A DNA stretch of 50,564 nt, taken from an uncultured Myxococcales bacterium. GTDB lineage: Bacteria; Myxococcota_A; Polyangia; Polyangiales; Polyangiaceae. Where the stretch lies: positions 1-50,564 of the forward strand of contig CALFNG010000031.1 of assembly GCA_937902985.1 (NCBI GenBank), read 5' to 3'. Position 1 is the stretch's first letter; every line of letters begins with the position of its first letter. A program made the translations under genes and the position numbers. The notes beneath the pieces are model-generated. The model ran no database searches and had not been told where the DNA came from. It saw only the letters and a list, made by a program, of their open reading frames with translations. Shown in pieces: positions 18,476-27,811 of the stretch.

Positions 18476-20274
18476 AACCAGGCGGCGTTCATTCGATCGT
18501 AGGAGCCTTCGCCCGACCGACACAGGTGCGCGAGCTGTTCGACCCTCGGCAGCTCGGTCTTGATCCAGTACTCGGCCGCGCAGATCTTGCCCTCGTAGAG
18601 GTCCGACGATGCGTGCGACGGAGATTCCGCCAGCTTCTCCTTGGCCACCGCCGCTTGCAGGATCCATTGCCACGAGACGACGACCGTCGAGACGAGGTCG
18701 AGGTAGTCCATGCTGTGGCACATCATTTCTTCGACCTGACCCGCGACGCCGAGGCCCGCGAGATGCATCGTCACCTCGCCCACGGTACCCACCGCGCGGT
18801 CGAGCGCCGCGCCCCAGCCGGCGTCCACGCCCGCGCTCGCCGCTCGGGCCGTGGCGGCCGCGATCTCTTCGCCCAGCATCCGGAGCGCCCCGCCCTGATC
18901 GGCGACGACCTTCCGCCCCAGGAGGTCCATGCTGTGCATGCACGTGGTGCCCTCGTGGAGGCTGTTGAGCTTCTGATCGCGTAGCCAGGCCTCGGGAAGG
19001 TACTCGCTCGTGTATCCGTAGCCGCCGTGGATCTGCACCGCGAGCGCGTTCGACTCGAAGCCCCTCTCGGCGGCGAACGATTTGACGATCGGAGTCATCA
19101 TGTCGAGGAGGAGGAACGCGCGCCGGCGCGCGTCGGGCGTCGCCCCATGGGCCGCGAGGTCGGCGTAGCGCGCGGTCTGCACGCCGAGCGCGAGCGCGCC
19201 TTCGACGATGGCCTTCTGCCTGAGGAGCATGCGGCGAACGTCGGCGTGCTCGATGATGGGTACCTGCGGCGTGGTCGGGTTCTTCGACGTGAGGGGCCGG
19301 CCCTGCGGCCGGGTGCGCGCGTACTCGAGCGACTCGTGGTAGGCCGCCGACGCCGTGGCGATGCCCTGCATTCCGACCATCAAGCGCGCCTCGTTCATCA
19401 TCTGGAACATGTACGAGATGCCGCGGTGGGGTTCGCCGACGAGCCACCCTTGACAGTCGTCGTTTTCGCCGAGATTGAGGGCGATGCTCGGGATCCCGCG
19501 CCACCCCATCTTGTGGAACGCGCCCGCGCAGTGCACGTCGTTGGGAACCAGCTTGCCGCCCTCGAGGCGCTTCTTCGGCACGGCAAAGAGCGAGACGCCC
19601 TTGATGCCGGGCGGCGCTTCGTCGATGCGCGCGAGCGTCAGGTGCACGATGTTCTCGGTCAGGTCGTGGTCGCCGCCCGAGATGAAGACCTTGTTGCCGC
19701 GGAGCAAGTAGTGACCGCGTTCGGTCGGCGTGGCTCGGGTCTTCACGTCGGTCAAGCTGCTGCCGGCCTGCGGCTCGGTTAGGGCCATCGTGCCCGTCCA
19801 CTCGCCACTGTACATTCGCGTCATCATCTCGGCCTTCAGCGCTTCGTTGCCGAAGGCTTCGATGAGGTGCGCTGCTCCGGCGGTGAGCCCCAGGTAGCTG
19901 ACCGCGCTCAGGTTCGCCGCCATGCCGTAGAGCGCGCAGACCGTCGCCACCATGTGCGGAAGCTGCTGGCCACCGACCTCGTGGGGACGCGTCGCGGCGA
20001 CCATCCCTTGGTCGACGAGGTGCGGATAGACCTCGCGCATCGCCGGATGAACCTTGATGCCTCCGCCGACCATCTGAGCCGGCGCCTCGTCCATCGGCTT
20101 GTACGTCGGGAAGAGCACCTCGCGCGCGAACTTGCGGGCGTTCTGCAGGACGAGGTCGAACGTCTCCCGGGAGTGCTCCTCGTACGCGTTCAAGTGGCAG
20201 AGGGCTTCGACGTCAAAGACCTCGTAGAGCAAGAACTCGACGTTGCGGTCGCTGACGAGGGGGTTGTTCGGCAT
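18472..20274 (-). CDS. Acyl-CoA dehydrogenase (DmdC/AidB-like 600-residue type)
   Basis: FAD enzyme that oxidises an acyl-CoA to the 2-enoyl-CoA. The 600-residue length, the N-terminal extension (residues 1-60) and the helical C-terminal domain fit the larger acyl-CoA dehydrogenase class that includes 3-methylmercaptopropionyl-CoA dehydrogenase. Motifs: MALTEPQAGSSLTDVKT (FAD/substrate contact), YLLRGNKVFISGGDHDLTENIVH, AVQIHGGYGYTSEYLPEAWLRD, and LHEGTTCMHSMDLLGRK, whose Glu aligns with the catalytic base. Start at ATG 20274 gives MPNNPLVSDRNVEFLLYEVF, which matches the family N-terminus. It follows dnaE2 on the same strand with an 80-base gap and may be read through from the mutagenesis operon. 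Substrate unknown. Confidence 0.9.
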   Translation of the reverse strand: MPNNPLVSDRNVEFLLYEVFDVEALCHLNAYEEHSRETFDLVLQNARKFAREVLFPTYKPMDEAPAQMVGGGIKVHPAMREVYPHLVDQGMVAATRPHEVGGQQLPHMVATVCALYGMAANLSAVSYLGLTAGAAHLIEAFGNEALKAEMMTRMYSGEWTGTMALTEPQAGSSLTDVKTRATPTERGHYLLRGNKVFISGGDHDLTENIVHLTLARIDEAPPGIKGVSLFAVPKKRLEGGKLVPNDVHCAGAFHKMGWRGIPSIALNLGENDDCQGWLVGEPHRGISYMFQMMNEARLMVGMQGIATASAAYHESLEYARTRPQGRPLTSKNPTTPQVPIIEHADVRRMLLRQKAIVEGALALGVQTARYADLAAHGATPDARRRAFLLLDMMTPIVKSFAAERGFESNALAVQIHGGYGYTSEYLPEAWLRDQKLNSLHEGTTCMHSMDLLGRKVVADQGGALRMLGEEIAAATARAASAGVDAGWGAALDRAVGTVGEVTMHLAGLGVAGQVEEMMCHSMDYLDLVSTVVVSWQWILQAAVAKEKLAESPSHASSDLYEGKICAAEYWIKTELPRVEQLAHLCRSGEGSYDRMNAAWF

Positions 20275-20354
20275 TGGGGGGCGGCCCCAGGGTAGCGCCC
20301 CGGGGTGCGGCGCGCGAAGGCGGGCGCGCACGCCGACGCAGCGGGCGTCCGCGA

Positions 20355-23300
20355 TCAGCGAAAGTCGCGGCTCGCCGAGGGCATGTCTTTGCCGCTGCTC
20401 AGCGTCAGCGGCTCGAGGCGTTCGGGCACGACGTACACGACGTCTCCGTCTCGTTCGACCTTGCCGTGCGCCGCCAGGAGGGAGCTCGTCGTCGCGATGT
20501 GCCTCCAGCGATCGAACGTACGATTCCACAGGATCAAGTTCACGAAGCCCGTCTCGTCTTCCATCGTGATGAACACGACGCCGCTGGCCGTCTGTGGCCG
20601 TTGCCTGCAGATGACCAGGCCCGCCGTACTCACGTTCTCGCCGTGGGTCATCGACGCGAGGTCCCGAGCGTTCTTGAAATGCGACGGGAGCGTCCCGCGA
20701 AGGACGCTCATCGCGTGATCGCCCACCGAGACTCCGGTCGTGGAGTAGTCGAGCACCATTTGCTCGACGCGCGTCATCGGCGGCAGGGGCGGCATCTCTT
20801 CGCGGAAGTCGAGGCCGGCGAGGAGGTCGTCTTCGCGAGGCCCACGCGTCTTCCAGAGCGCTTCGCGCCGGGCCAGCCCGAAGCCCTCGAGCGCTCCAGC
20901 CCTCGCGAGGGCGTCGAGCTCGCGTCGCTGGAGGGAGGCGCGGGCGACGAGATCTTCGACCCCTGCGAAGGCTCGAACTCGCCGCGCGCGCTCGACGCGC
21001 CGTCCTGCGTCTTCGCCGAACCCGTCGACGAGCCGGAGGCCGAGTCGGAGAGCGGGCGCGTCGCCATCGAGCATGGGATCCGCGCCCTCGAGCGTGCAAT
21101 CCCAGTCGCTCGCGTCGACGCGCACCGGCAAGACTTCGACGTCGTGCCGCTCGGCGTCTTTCACGATCGAACCCGGTGAATAGAAGCCCATCGGCTGGCT
21201 GTTGATGAGCGCCGCGGCGAACGCCGCGGGGTGGTGCACTTTCAGCCACGAGCTGGCATAGACGAGGAGCGCGAAGCTCGCGGCGTGGCTCTCGGGGAAG
21301 CCATACTCGCCGAACCCCTCGATCGACTGGTAGAGCCGCTCTCCGAACTCGCGGTCGATTCCGCTCTTCTCGAAGCCTTCGAGCAGGCGCGCCCGGTGGC
21401 GCTCGAGCTTGCCGTTTCGCCGCCAGGCCGCCATATCGCGCCGGAGCTGATCGGCCTCGCCGCCGGTGTATCCCGCGCCGGCGATGGCGAGCTGCATCAC
21501 CTGCTCTTGAAAGAGCGGTACGCCCAGCGTGCGATCGAGGATGGGCGCGAGCTTCGCGTGGGGAACGCTCGCCGGCTCGAGCCCCATGCGGCGTCGCAGG
21601 TACGGATGGACCATCCCTCCCTGGATCGGACCCGGGCGAACGATCGCCACTTCGACCACGAGGTCGTAGAACTGCCGCGGTCGCAGCCGCGGGAGCATCG
21701 CCATCTGCGCGCGGCTCTCGATCTGAAAGACGCCGACCGTGTCCGCCTCGCAGAGCGCGTCGTAAACGCGAGGATCCTCCGCAGGAATGGACGCCAGTCG
21801 ATCGATGGCGCTCCGTGGTCGCGACCCCGATCTTCCCGTCTTCCCGTCTTCCTGTTCAATCCTCTCGATTCGAGGCCAGGCGAGGTCGAGCGCCTTGCGG
21901 ATCGCGGTCAACATGCCGAGGCCGAGCACGTCGACCTTGAAGAAGCCGAGGGTGTCGAGATCGTCCTTGTCCCAGGGGATCACGGTGCGATCGCGCATCG
22001 TCGCGGGTTCGACGGGCGCGACGTTCTCGAGCAGATCGGCGCTGAGCACGAAGCCGCCGACGTGAATCGACAGATGGCGCGGGCACCCCTGGATCGCGTA
22101 CGCCATCGCGAGCACCTGGCGAACCCGGAGGTCTTTCGGATCGAACCCGCAAGCCACGACGCGATCGGCGTCGATCTCGTCGAGCTTGTCCCACCACGAG
22201 ACGAGCGCGCCGAGTCGATCGACCTGCTCGAGCGACAGGCCGAACGCCTTGCCCACCTCGCGAAGCGCGCTCTTGCCACGGTACGAGATGATCTCGCTCA
22301 CCATGGCGGCGCGCTTTCGGCCGTAGGTCTCGTAGATGGCTTGAATCACCTCTTCGCGTCGTTCGTGCTCGAAGTCGACGTCGATGTCGGGAGGCTCGCG
22401 TCGCTCGGCCGAGAGGAACCGCTCGAAGAGCAGGTTGCTGCGCGAAGGATCGACCGACGTGACGCCGAGACAAAAACAGACGGCGCTGTTCGCGGCGCTG
22501 CCCCGTCCCTGGCAGAGGATGTCGCGATCCCGGGCCATCTCGACGATGGCTTGAACGCTCAAGAAATACGGCGCGACCTGGATCTCTCGGACGAGCTCGA
22601 GCTCTTTCTCGATCTGCGCGCGCACGCCGGCGGGCAGGCCGTGCGGGTAGCGGTCGACGGAGCCCTCGTAGGTCAGGCGGCGCAGGGCTTCGTCGGCTGT
22701 TTCTCCTTCGACCTTCGCGCGCCGCGAGCGGGGCGCCGTGGCCGCGCCGCCGGCGACGCTCGGAAACTCGCAAGGGAAGCGATATTTGAGCTCGCGCATC
22801 GAGAACCGGCACGCGTCCGCGACCTCGCGGGAGCGCGCGAGCCAGCCCGGGCGTTCGGCGAAGAGCCGCCCCATCTCGGGGAGCGACTTCAGGTGTGCCT
22901 CGGTGTTGGGCGAGAGCGCGCGTCCCGCCTCGTCGAGCGTCACGCCTTCACGGATGCAGTGAAGGACGTCGAGCACGGGCTTTTCGCCGCGCGTCGCGTA
23001 GAGGACGCGGTTCGACGCGCACACGGGCGCGTCTAGCGATTTCGCCAGGGCCTCGACTCGCTCGAGGCGTCCTTCGTCTTCCCCATCGAAGTGGCGCCAG
23101 CCGAGCAGCGAGAACCGCTCGCCGAAGGCCTCTCGGAGGGGGCCCGGATCGACGCCGGTGGGAGGACAGGCGCACCATAACCCGGCCGCCCACTCGCACG
23201 TCAGATCGAGCGGGATGCCGGCGAACTGGTTTCTTGCCACGCCCTCGTCCGGCCGGCGCGCCTTCCCTTTCGGGTGTCGCTCGTGGCTCCTGGTGAGGAT

Positions 23301-23603
23301 GCGACAGAGGTTCCGGTAGCCTTCGAGCGTCGCGACGTGGAGCCAGATCGAGCCTGACGTGGCTCCCATTCGCGAGGCGTCCGGATCCGGTAGGTCGACC
23401 GCCACTTCGCTCCCGACGATCAATCGAACCCCGGTCTCTTCGGCCGCCTCGAGCGCGCGGACGATGCCGTAGAGGCCGTCGCAGTCGGCCACGCCCAGCG
23501 CGTCGTAACCGAGCTCCGCGGCCCGGTGCACGAGTGCCTTCGGAGACGACGCGCCCCGGAGGAAAGAGAAATGCGTGCGCGCGGCGAGCTCGACGAAAGA
23601 CAC
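20355..23603 (-). CDS. dnaE2: Error-prone DNA polymerase III alpha subunit DnaE2 (ImuC)
   Basis: Catalytic polymerase of the damage-induced mutasome; works with ImuA and ImuB to copy past lesions. 1082 residues, a typical DnaE2 length, shorter than replicative DnaE. The N-terminal PHP domain opens with FVELAARTHFSFLRGASSP. The polymerase active-site aspartates are in PPDIDVDFEHERREEVIQ near residue 405. The palm and fingers have GRGSAANSAVCFCLGVT. The C-terminus has an OB-type segment (STAGLVICRQRPQTASGVVFITMEDETG) that is conserved in DnaE2. GTG start at 23603. It lies 15 bases downstream of a hybrid kinase gene that separates it from imuB; all are on the minus strand. Confidence 0.96.
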   Translation of the reverse strand: MSFVELAARTHFSFLRGASSPKALVHRAAELGYDALGVADCDGLYGIVRALEAAEETGVRLIVGSEVAVDLPDPDASRMGATSGSIWLHVATLEGYRNLCRILTRSHERHPKGKARRPDEGVARNQFAGIPLDLTCEWAAGLWCACPPTGVDPGPLREAFGERFSLLGWRHFDGEDEGRLERVEALAKSLDAPVCASNRVLYATRGEKPVLDVLHCIREGVTLDEAGRALSPNTEAHLKSLPEMGRLFAERPGWLARSREVADACRFSMRELKYRFPCEFPSVAGGAATAPRSRRAKVEGETADEALRRLTYEGSVDRYPHGLPAGVRAQIEKELELVREIQVAPYFLSVQAIVEMARDRDILCQGRGSAANSAVCFCLGVTSVDPSRSNLLFERFLSAERREPPDIDVDFEHERREEVIQAIYETYGRKRAAMVSEIISYRGKSALREVGKAFGLSLEQVDRLGALVSWWDKLDEIDADRVVACGFDPKDLRVRQVLAMAYAIQGCPRHLSIHVGGFVLSADLLENVAPVEPATMRDRTVIPWDKDDLDTLGFFKVDVLGLGMLTAIRKALDLAWPRIERIEQEDGKTGRSGSRPRSAIDRLASIPAEDPRVYDALCEADTVGVFQIESRAQMAMLPRLRPRQFYDLVVEVAIVRPGPIQGGMVHPYLRRRMGLEPASVPHAKLAPILDRTLGVPLFQEQVMQLAIAGAGYTGGEADQLRRDMAAWRRNGKLERHRARLLEGFEKSGIDREFGERLYQSIEGFGEYGFPESHAASFALLVYASSWLKVHHPAAFAAALINSQPMGFYSPGSIVKDAERHDVEVLPVRVDASDWDCTLEGADPMLDGDAPALRLGLRLVDGFGEDAGRRVERARRVRAFAGVEDLVARASLQRRELDALARAGALEGFGLARREALWKTRGPREDDLLAGLDFREEMPPLPPMTRVEQMVLDYSTTGVSVGDHAMSVLRGTLPSHFKNARDLASMTHGENVSTAGLVICRQRPQTASGVVFITMEDETGFVNLILWNRTFDRWRHIATTSSLLAAHGKVERDGDVVYVVPERLEPLTLSSGKDMPSASRDFR

Positions 23604-23618
23604 GACGCGCCCGCCCTC

Positions 23619-25193
23619 TCAGTTGCGGACGGAGTCGCTGACTCGCGAGCGCACGATCTCGATCAGCGCGTCGACGTCGAATGGCTTCTCGATCCGCGTG
23701 TTCGGTACGCGCTCGAGGAACTCGCGCGCGCGAGGCGTGAACGCGCCGCCCGTCACGAACAACATGCGCTCTGCCTGCGCGGGCGCGATCTTGCAAAGCT
23801 CGTCGTAGAGAATCGGGGCGTCCATCTCGGGCATCATCAGATCGCAGAGGATGACGTCGAACCGGTCGCCCTTCTGGATGTTGGCGAGAGCCTGGCGCGC
23901 GCTCGTCAGAGCGACGACCTCCCCCTCGTTCGAGAGGAGGCGTTCGAGGGTGAAGCAGACGATGGGTTCGTCGTCGACGACGAGAATCCGCCCTCGCGTC
24001 GGCGGGTCGGAGCGCTTCGCTCGCTCCCCGGACGAGCGAGCGCCGCTGTCACCGTCGGTAGCGGCCGTTTCGGCGACCGGCAGCTCGACGCGGAAGACGG
24101 TGGCTCTCCCGACTTCGCTCTCGAACGACAACGTGCCCCCGAGCGACGCCACGATGCCGTGGCAAATCGTCAGTCCGAGTCCAGTTCCGATGCCAACGGG
24201 CTTGGTCGTGAAGAACGGCTCGAAGATCCGTCCGCGCACTTGAGGCGGAATCCCCACGCCGTTGTCATGCACCTCAACCACGACTCGATTGCGCGACGGG
24301 GCCCTGACGATGAGGTGGATCCGGTTCTGATCGCGCCGGTCTTCGGGGAGCGCCTGCACCGCGTTGAGCAGCAAGTTCAAGAAGACCTGCCCGAGACGTG
24401 CCTCGTTGGCGACGACGTCGGGAACGACGCCGTAGTCTTTGACGAGCTGCGCGCGGTGATGAATCTCGTTGGCCACCATCGGTAGCGTGGAGTCGAGGAG
24501 CTTCGCGAGCTGGAGAGGCACGCGGGTCTCGTTCTCGGGGCGAGAAAATGTTTGAAGACTGCGCACGGTGTTCCGGATGCGCTCCGCTCCGTCGCGCGCG
24601 TGCTCGATCGCGATCATGACCTCTCGCGCCTTCGGGCTCTCGGGCGTCGAGAGCAGCTTGGGGAGCTCTTCGGCCAGGTAACCGAGGTTCAAGAGCACGT
24701 AGGCGAGCGGGTTGTTGATCTCGTGCGCCACGCCGACGGCGAGCGTTCCCAGCGACGTGAGGCGGTCGGTCTGCGCGAGCCGCGCCTGGAGGTCTCGATG
24801 CTCGCTCTCGAGGAGTAGCCGATCGATGGTCTCGATGAGCGTGTCGTAGTCGACGGGCTTCTTCAGATAGGCCTCGGCGTCGATCGCCGCGGCCTTCGGG
24901 GTGGAGTCGGCGCTCAGCGCGAGCACGGGGATGGTCGCGAGCTCCGGGTCGTCTTTCTGTACGACGCGAAACTGCCAGCCATCCATGACGGGCATCATCA
25001 GGTCGAGCAAGATGAGATCGGGCTTCGGCGACACCCGCAGCCAGTCGAGCGCCTCACGACCATTGGAGCAGCCGGTCACGAGGAAGCCCTCCATCTTGAG
25101 CAGGCCCGCAAGCGCTTCGCGAATGTCTGCGTCGTCCTCGACGACGAGGAGCGTTCGACCCGATGCGCGCTTCTCGAAGTCATCCGATCGCAT
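23619..25193 (-). CDS. Hybrid signalling protein: receiver, histidine kinase, receiver
   Basis: Cytoplasmic two-component protein with no sensor or membrane domain. Residues 12-125 are a receiver (DLILLDLMMPVMDG, phospho-Asp64). Residues 140-372 are a kinase with the H-box VAHEINNPLAYV (His157), an N-box around FLNLLLNAVQAL, DNGVGIPP and GTGLGLTICHGIVASLGG. Residues 400-520 are a second receiver (CDLMMPEMD, Asp451). The start is uncertain. MRSDDFEK at 25193 is preferred because it begins just before the receiver. An upstream ATG at 25319 would place it seven bases from imuB and add 42 residues of unusual composition. Its place between imuB and dnaE2 suggests co-expression with the SOS mutasome. 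Confidence 0.9.
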   Translation of the reverse strand: MRSDDFEKRASGRTLLVVEDDADIREALAGLLKMEGFLVTGCSNGREALDWLRVSPKPDLILLDLMMPVMDGWQFRVVQKDDPELATIPVLALSADSTPKAAAIDAEAYLKKPVDYDTLIETIDRLLLESEHRDLQARLAQTDRLTSLGTLAVGVAHEINNPLAYVLLNLGYLAEELPKLLSTPESPKAREVMIAIEHARDGAERIRNTVRSLQTFSRPENETRVPLQLAKLLDSTLPMVANEIHHRAQLVKDYGVVPDVVANEARLGQVFLNLLLNAVQALPEDRRDQNRIHLIVRAPSRNRVVVEVHDNGVGIPPQVRGRIFEPFFTTKPVGIGTGLGLTICHGIVASLGGTLSFESEVGRATVFRVELPVAETAATDGDSGARSSGERAKRSDPPTRGRILVVDDEPIVCFTLERLLSNEGEVVALTSARQALANIQKGDRFDVILCDLMMPEMDAPILYDELCKIAPAQAERMLFVTGGAFTPRAREFLERVPNTRIEKPFDVDALIEIVRSRVSDSVRN

Positions 25194-25325
25194 GCCAAAA
25201 TGATTGTGGCGCAGGAGCGCGTCATGTCGAAGCGTTCCAGGGGTGCGAGCCGAGATTCGTTCGAGCCTCGGGAGCATGTTCGACACGCTCGAGTGAGCGT
25301 CGACCGAGAGCTGTGGCATGTTGTC

Positions 25326-27038
25326 TCAATCGATCCATCCGCGCAGCAAAACGTGGCCCGCGTTGTCCCCGCCCCCTGCGCTCGCCTTCCCCGCCCCCGC
25401 CCTGGATGGCCCCGCCCTGTTCCCTGCACTGGATGAGGGCGCCGCGACGTCGCTGCCGTCTCCCGTTGCTCGCAGCTCGATCCAGGCGAGGCTCGCTCCG
25501 TCCCACGCGGCGCAGAAGTCTCGCCGCTGCAAGCCTCTTCGCCACCACTCGACGGCCTCGAACCGTGCGAGCAGCCAGCGGTCTTCGAATGAATCGAGCG
25601 ACCTTCGCAGAGGGTGCACGAGTCGCGACGGCTCGACCGCGGGGGTAGTTGCGGGCGGGATCGAGAGGGGAAACGAGGCGGTCGCGACGGTTCGAGTCGC
25701 GTCGAGCCGGCTCGCGGTTAGCCGGCTCGCGGTTAGCCGGCTCGCGGTTAGCTCGCTCGCGGTTAGCTCGCTCGCGGTTAAATAGGGGGCCAGCCGGGTG
25801 CGCTCGTCGGGGGACCAGGTATCGACGAGCGCGAGCGTGCCGACGCTCGTCAGTCCCAGCTCGGCGACGAGCTCGGCCACGAGAGGCCCGAGCACGCGAG
25901 CGGCTCTCGGCTCGGGTGCGAAGAAATCGAGCGGACGCGACTTCGAGGAAGAGAGCTCGAGGGCGCGCAACGTCACCGCAAGAACGGGCGCCGGGAGATC
26001 TAGATGTTCGAGCCGGGTGCGGACCACGGCGAAGAGATCGGCTGCACGAACGACCGGGACCGGCAACGCGAGCTCGAACGCCGATACGGGCAAGTCGCCT
26101 TCGCCGAGCAGCGCCCGGTCGAGTGCGAGCACGAGGCCTATGCGCGACGCCGCCATCGCGCGCCCCTCGAGTCGCAAGGCGAGCCGATCGCAAAGCGCCC
26201 TCACGACGAACCCCAACGCCTCGACGGAAGACGCTCCCCACTCGAGCTCGACGCGCTCTTCGGGCACCTCGGGGGGGCGCCACGCGTCGAGCGGCGCGGC
26301 GTCTTCTCCGTTGAGGAGCTGCATCACGTCTTTCGTGCGAGCACCGAGCCGCGTACCCAGCGAGCGCTTCGGGAGACGCTGGAGATCGCCGCAGGTGCGA
26401 AGGCCCAGGTCTCTCAGCCAGACGACCGTGTCGCCGGCAAGGTCGAGCGCCTCGACGGAGAGCTCGCGAATCGCAGCCGCCCCCTGCCCCGCCGAGACAA
26501 CGAGGGGAGCCCTGTCTTCTTTGCTCTGAGGCTGGGTCAGGCGCGCGACCGCCGATGCGATGCGAGGCCCGTCGGAGATCGCGACCCGACACACGTGGCC
26601 CGAGACGCGGACACGCTCATCGAGGATCCGCGCGAGCTCGTGTTCGCCTCCGTGAAGATGGGAGCAACCGCCGATCTCGAGCCATACGACGTCGCGCACG
26701 ACGTCGAACGCTGCCGAGGGACCGAAGGCGAGCGCCACTTCGGCTACCCGCGACAGCGCCGTGCCGACCGTGCTCTCCGCGAGCACCCGGACGTGCAATC
26801 CGGTGCACTTCGCGCGCGCGGCCGCGACCGTTTGACCCACGCGAACCCCGAGCGCGCGAGCTTCTCTCGACACGACGTCGAGCCGCGTATTGCCAAGGAC
26901 GTCGCGCGCCGTCTTCACGGATCCCCCGGGCCTCGCGATGACGACGGCGAGCGGCGCCGACGACGCCGCATGCGCCGGGTCTTCTCTCGCGATCTCGATG
27001 CGGATCTGCGGCAGCGCGATGCACGCGACGCGACGCAC
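25326..27038 (-). CDS. imuB: ImuB, Y-family polymerase-like mutasome subunit
   Basis: Adaptor of the ImuA-ImuB-DnaE2 mutasome. It has a Y-family polymerase fold and, in characterised members, links DnaE2 to the beta clamp without being catalytic. N-terminal MRRVACIALPQIRIEIA, the segment SREARALGVRVGQTVAAARA, and ALAFGPSAAFDVVRDVVWLEIGG match the family. The acidic DxD of active Y-family enzymes is replaced by hydrophobic residues there. The middle has helix-hairpin-helix-like LRDLGLRTCGDLQRLPKRSLGTRLG. 570 residues from a GTG start three bases after the imuA stop. A 15-bp tandem repeat encodes LTASR/LTASE near residue 430 and is absent from typical ImuB proteins. Confidence 0.93.
   Translation of the reverse strand: MRRVACIALPQIRIEIAREDPAHAASSAPLAVVIARPGGSVKTARDVLGNTRLDVVSREARALGVRVGQTVAAARAKCTGLHVRVLAESTVGTALSRVAEVALAFGPSAAFDVVRDVVWLEIGGCSHLHGGEHELARILDERVRVSGHVCRVAISDGPRIASAVARLTQPQSKEDRAPLVVSAGQGAAAIRELSVEALDLAGDTVVWLRDLGLRTCGDLQRLPKRSLGTRLGARTKDVMQLLNGEDAAPLDAWRPPEVPEERVELEWGASSVEALGFVVRALCDRLALRLEGRAMAASRIGLVLALDRALLGEGDLPVSAFELALPVPVVRAADLFAVVRTRLEHLDLPAPVLAVTLRALELSSSKSRPLDFFAPEPRAARVLGPLVAELVAELGLTSVGTLALVDTWSPDERTRLAPYLTASELTASELTASRLTASRLTASRLDATRTVATASFPLSIPPATTPAVEPSRLVHPLRRSLDSFEDRWLLARFEAVEWWRRGLQRRDFCAAWDGASLAWIELRATGDGSDVAAPSSSAGNRAGPSRAGAGKASAGGGDNAGHVLLRGWID
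25706..25780 (-). repeat. 15-bp tandem repeat inside imuB
   Basis: Five in-frame units: three GCCGGCTCGCGGTTA and two GCTCGCTCGCGGTTA as read on the plus strand. They encode three LTASR and two LTASE on the coding strand. They lie between the polymerase-like core and the C-terminal region. The near identity of units suggests recent expansion. Confidence 0.9.
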
Positions 27039-27041
27039 GGC

Positions 27042-27800
27042 TCAACCCGCCCTTTGCAGCAGGGGCTGGAACGCGACGGTCTTCGTCATACCGATGCGTC
27101 CGCGGCGGTCCTTCGCGATGCGAACCGCCATCTCGTTGTGGCTCGGACGCGAGAGCTCGAGCCGCAACGCCACGGGCCACTGCTGGGCCCGCGGCCGGGT
27201 GGAGTCGGTCAGGATCAGGACCGTCGCTCCACTCGACTCCGCGGCGAGCGCGAGCTTTCGCACCAGCACTTCGGGCGCCCACGCCTTCTTCTTCGCCAAC
27301 GTTTGCCGTTCATGGCTTCTGCCGTGCGAAGACCCCGGCACCGCCCCTGGTATTGCCCCTGGTATTGCGTCGAAATCGACGACGACGACTTCGAAAGCGC
27401 CCGCACCCATGACCTTCACGGCGACCCGCCCGAGCTGGGCGCGCGGAGGGCGCACGACCAGCATCCGGGCAAGATCGACCCCGCTCGCCGCGACCCCTGG
27501 GGCGTGGAGCGTGCCCTCCGGGTCCAGCCAGGCGCACCAGGCTCCCTTCGACCGCGCTTGCCCGGCTCGCACGGCCTCGAGCGCGACACTCGTCGACCCG
27601 CCAAGCGCGCGAGGAGAGGCGAGCTCGACCACCCCTCGGGGGAGGCCCCCGTCGGGCAAAAGATCGTCGAGCCCAGGCCAGGAGAGAGCGAGAGACGTGC
27701 CATCACGAGGTGTTGCGAGCCGAAGCGAGCTCGCAGACCGCGTTTTCGAGAACTGGGCGAGATTCGCCAGGAGAGCTTCGACGTCATGTGCAGCGGACAT
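27042..27800 (-). CDS. imuA: ImuA, RecA-like mutasome subunit
   Basis: RecA/SulA-like partner of ImuB and DnaE2. 252 residues from the ATG at 27800, preceded by a GAGG ribosome binding site; an upstream ATG (27848) would add 16 residues over the divergent larE leader. Family features: WPGLDDLLPDGGLPRGVVELASP at the N-terminus, corresponding to the RecA-like opening, VVVDFDAIPGAI near the Walker B strand, and SGATVLILTD with the late RLELSRPSHNEMAVRIAKDRRG. The P-loop is degenerate (SPRALGGSTSVAL), as in other ImuA proteins. A short IPGA/VPGS tandem repeat sits after the Walker B strand. First gene of the mutagenesis operon; a candidate LexA site is upstream. Confidence 0.9.
   Translation of the reverse strand: MSAAHDVEALLANLAQFSKTRSASSLRLATPRDGTSLALSWPGLDDLLPDGGLPRGVVELASPRALGGSTSVALEAVRAGQARSKGAWCAWLDPEGTLHAPGVAASGVDLARMLVVRPPRAQLGRVAVKVMGAGAFEVVVVDFDAIPGAIPGAVPGSSHGRSHERQTLAKKKAWAPEVLVRKLALAAESSGATVLILTDSTRPRAQQWPVALRLELSRPSHNEMAVRIAKDRRGRIGMTKTVAFQPLLQRAG
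27331..27366 (-). repeat. 12-bp tandem repeat inside imuA
   Basis: Two exact GCCCCTGGTATT units (27343-27354 and 27355-27366) preceded by a diverged third encode the IPGAIPGAVPG stretch of ImuA. Confidence 0.7.
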
Positions 27801-27811
27801 CTCGACCTCGT

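Noticed and set aside
21231-23036. 600-codon plus-strand frame opposite dnaE2
   Set aside because: No motif, and dnaE2 on the other strand is unambiguous.
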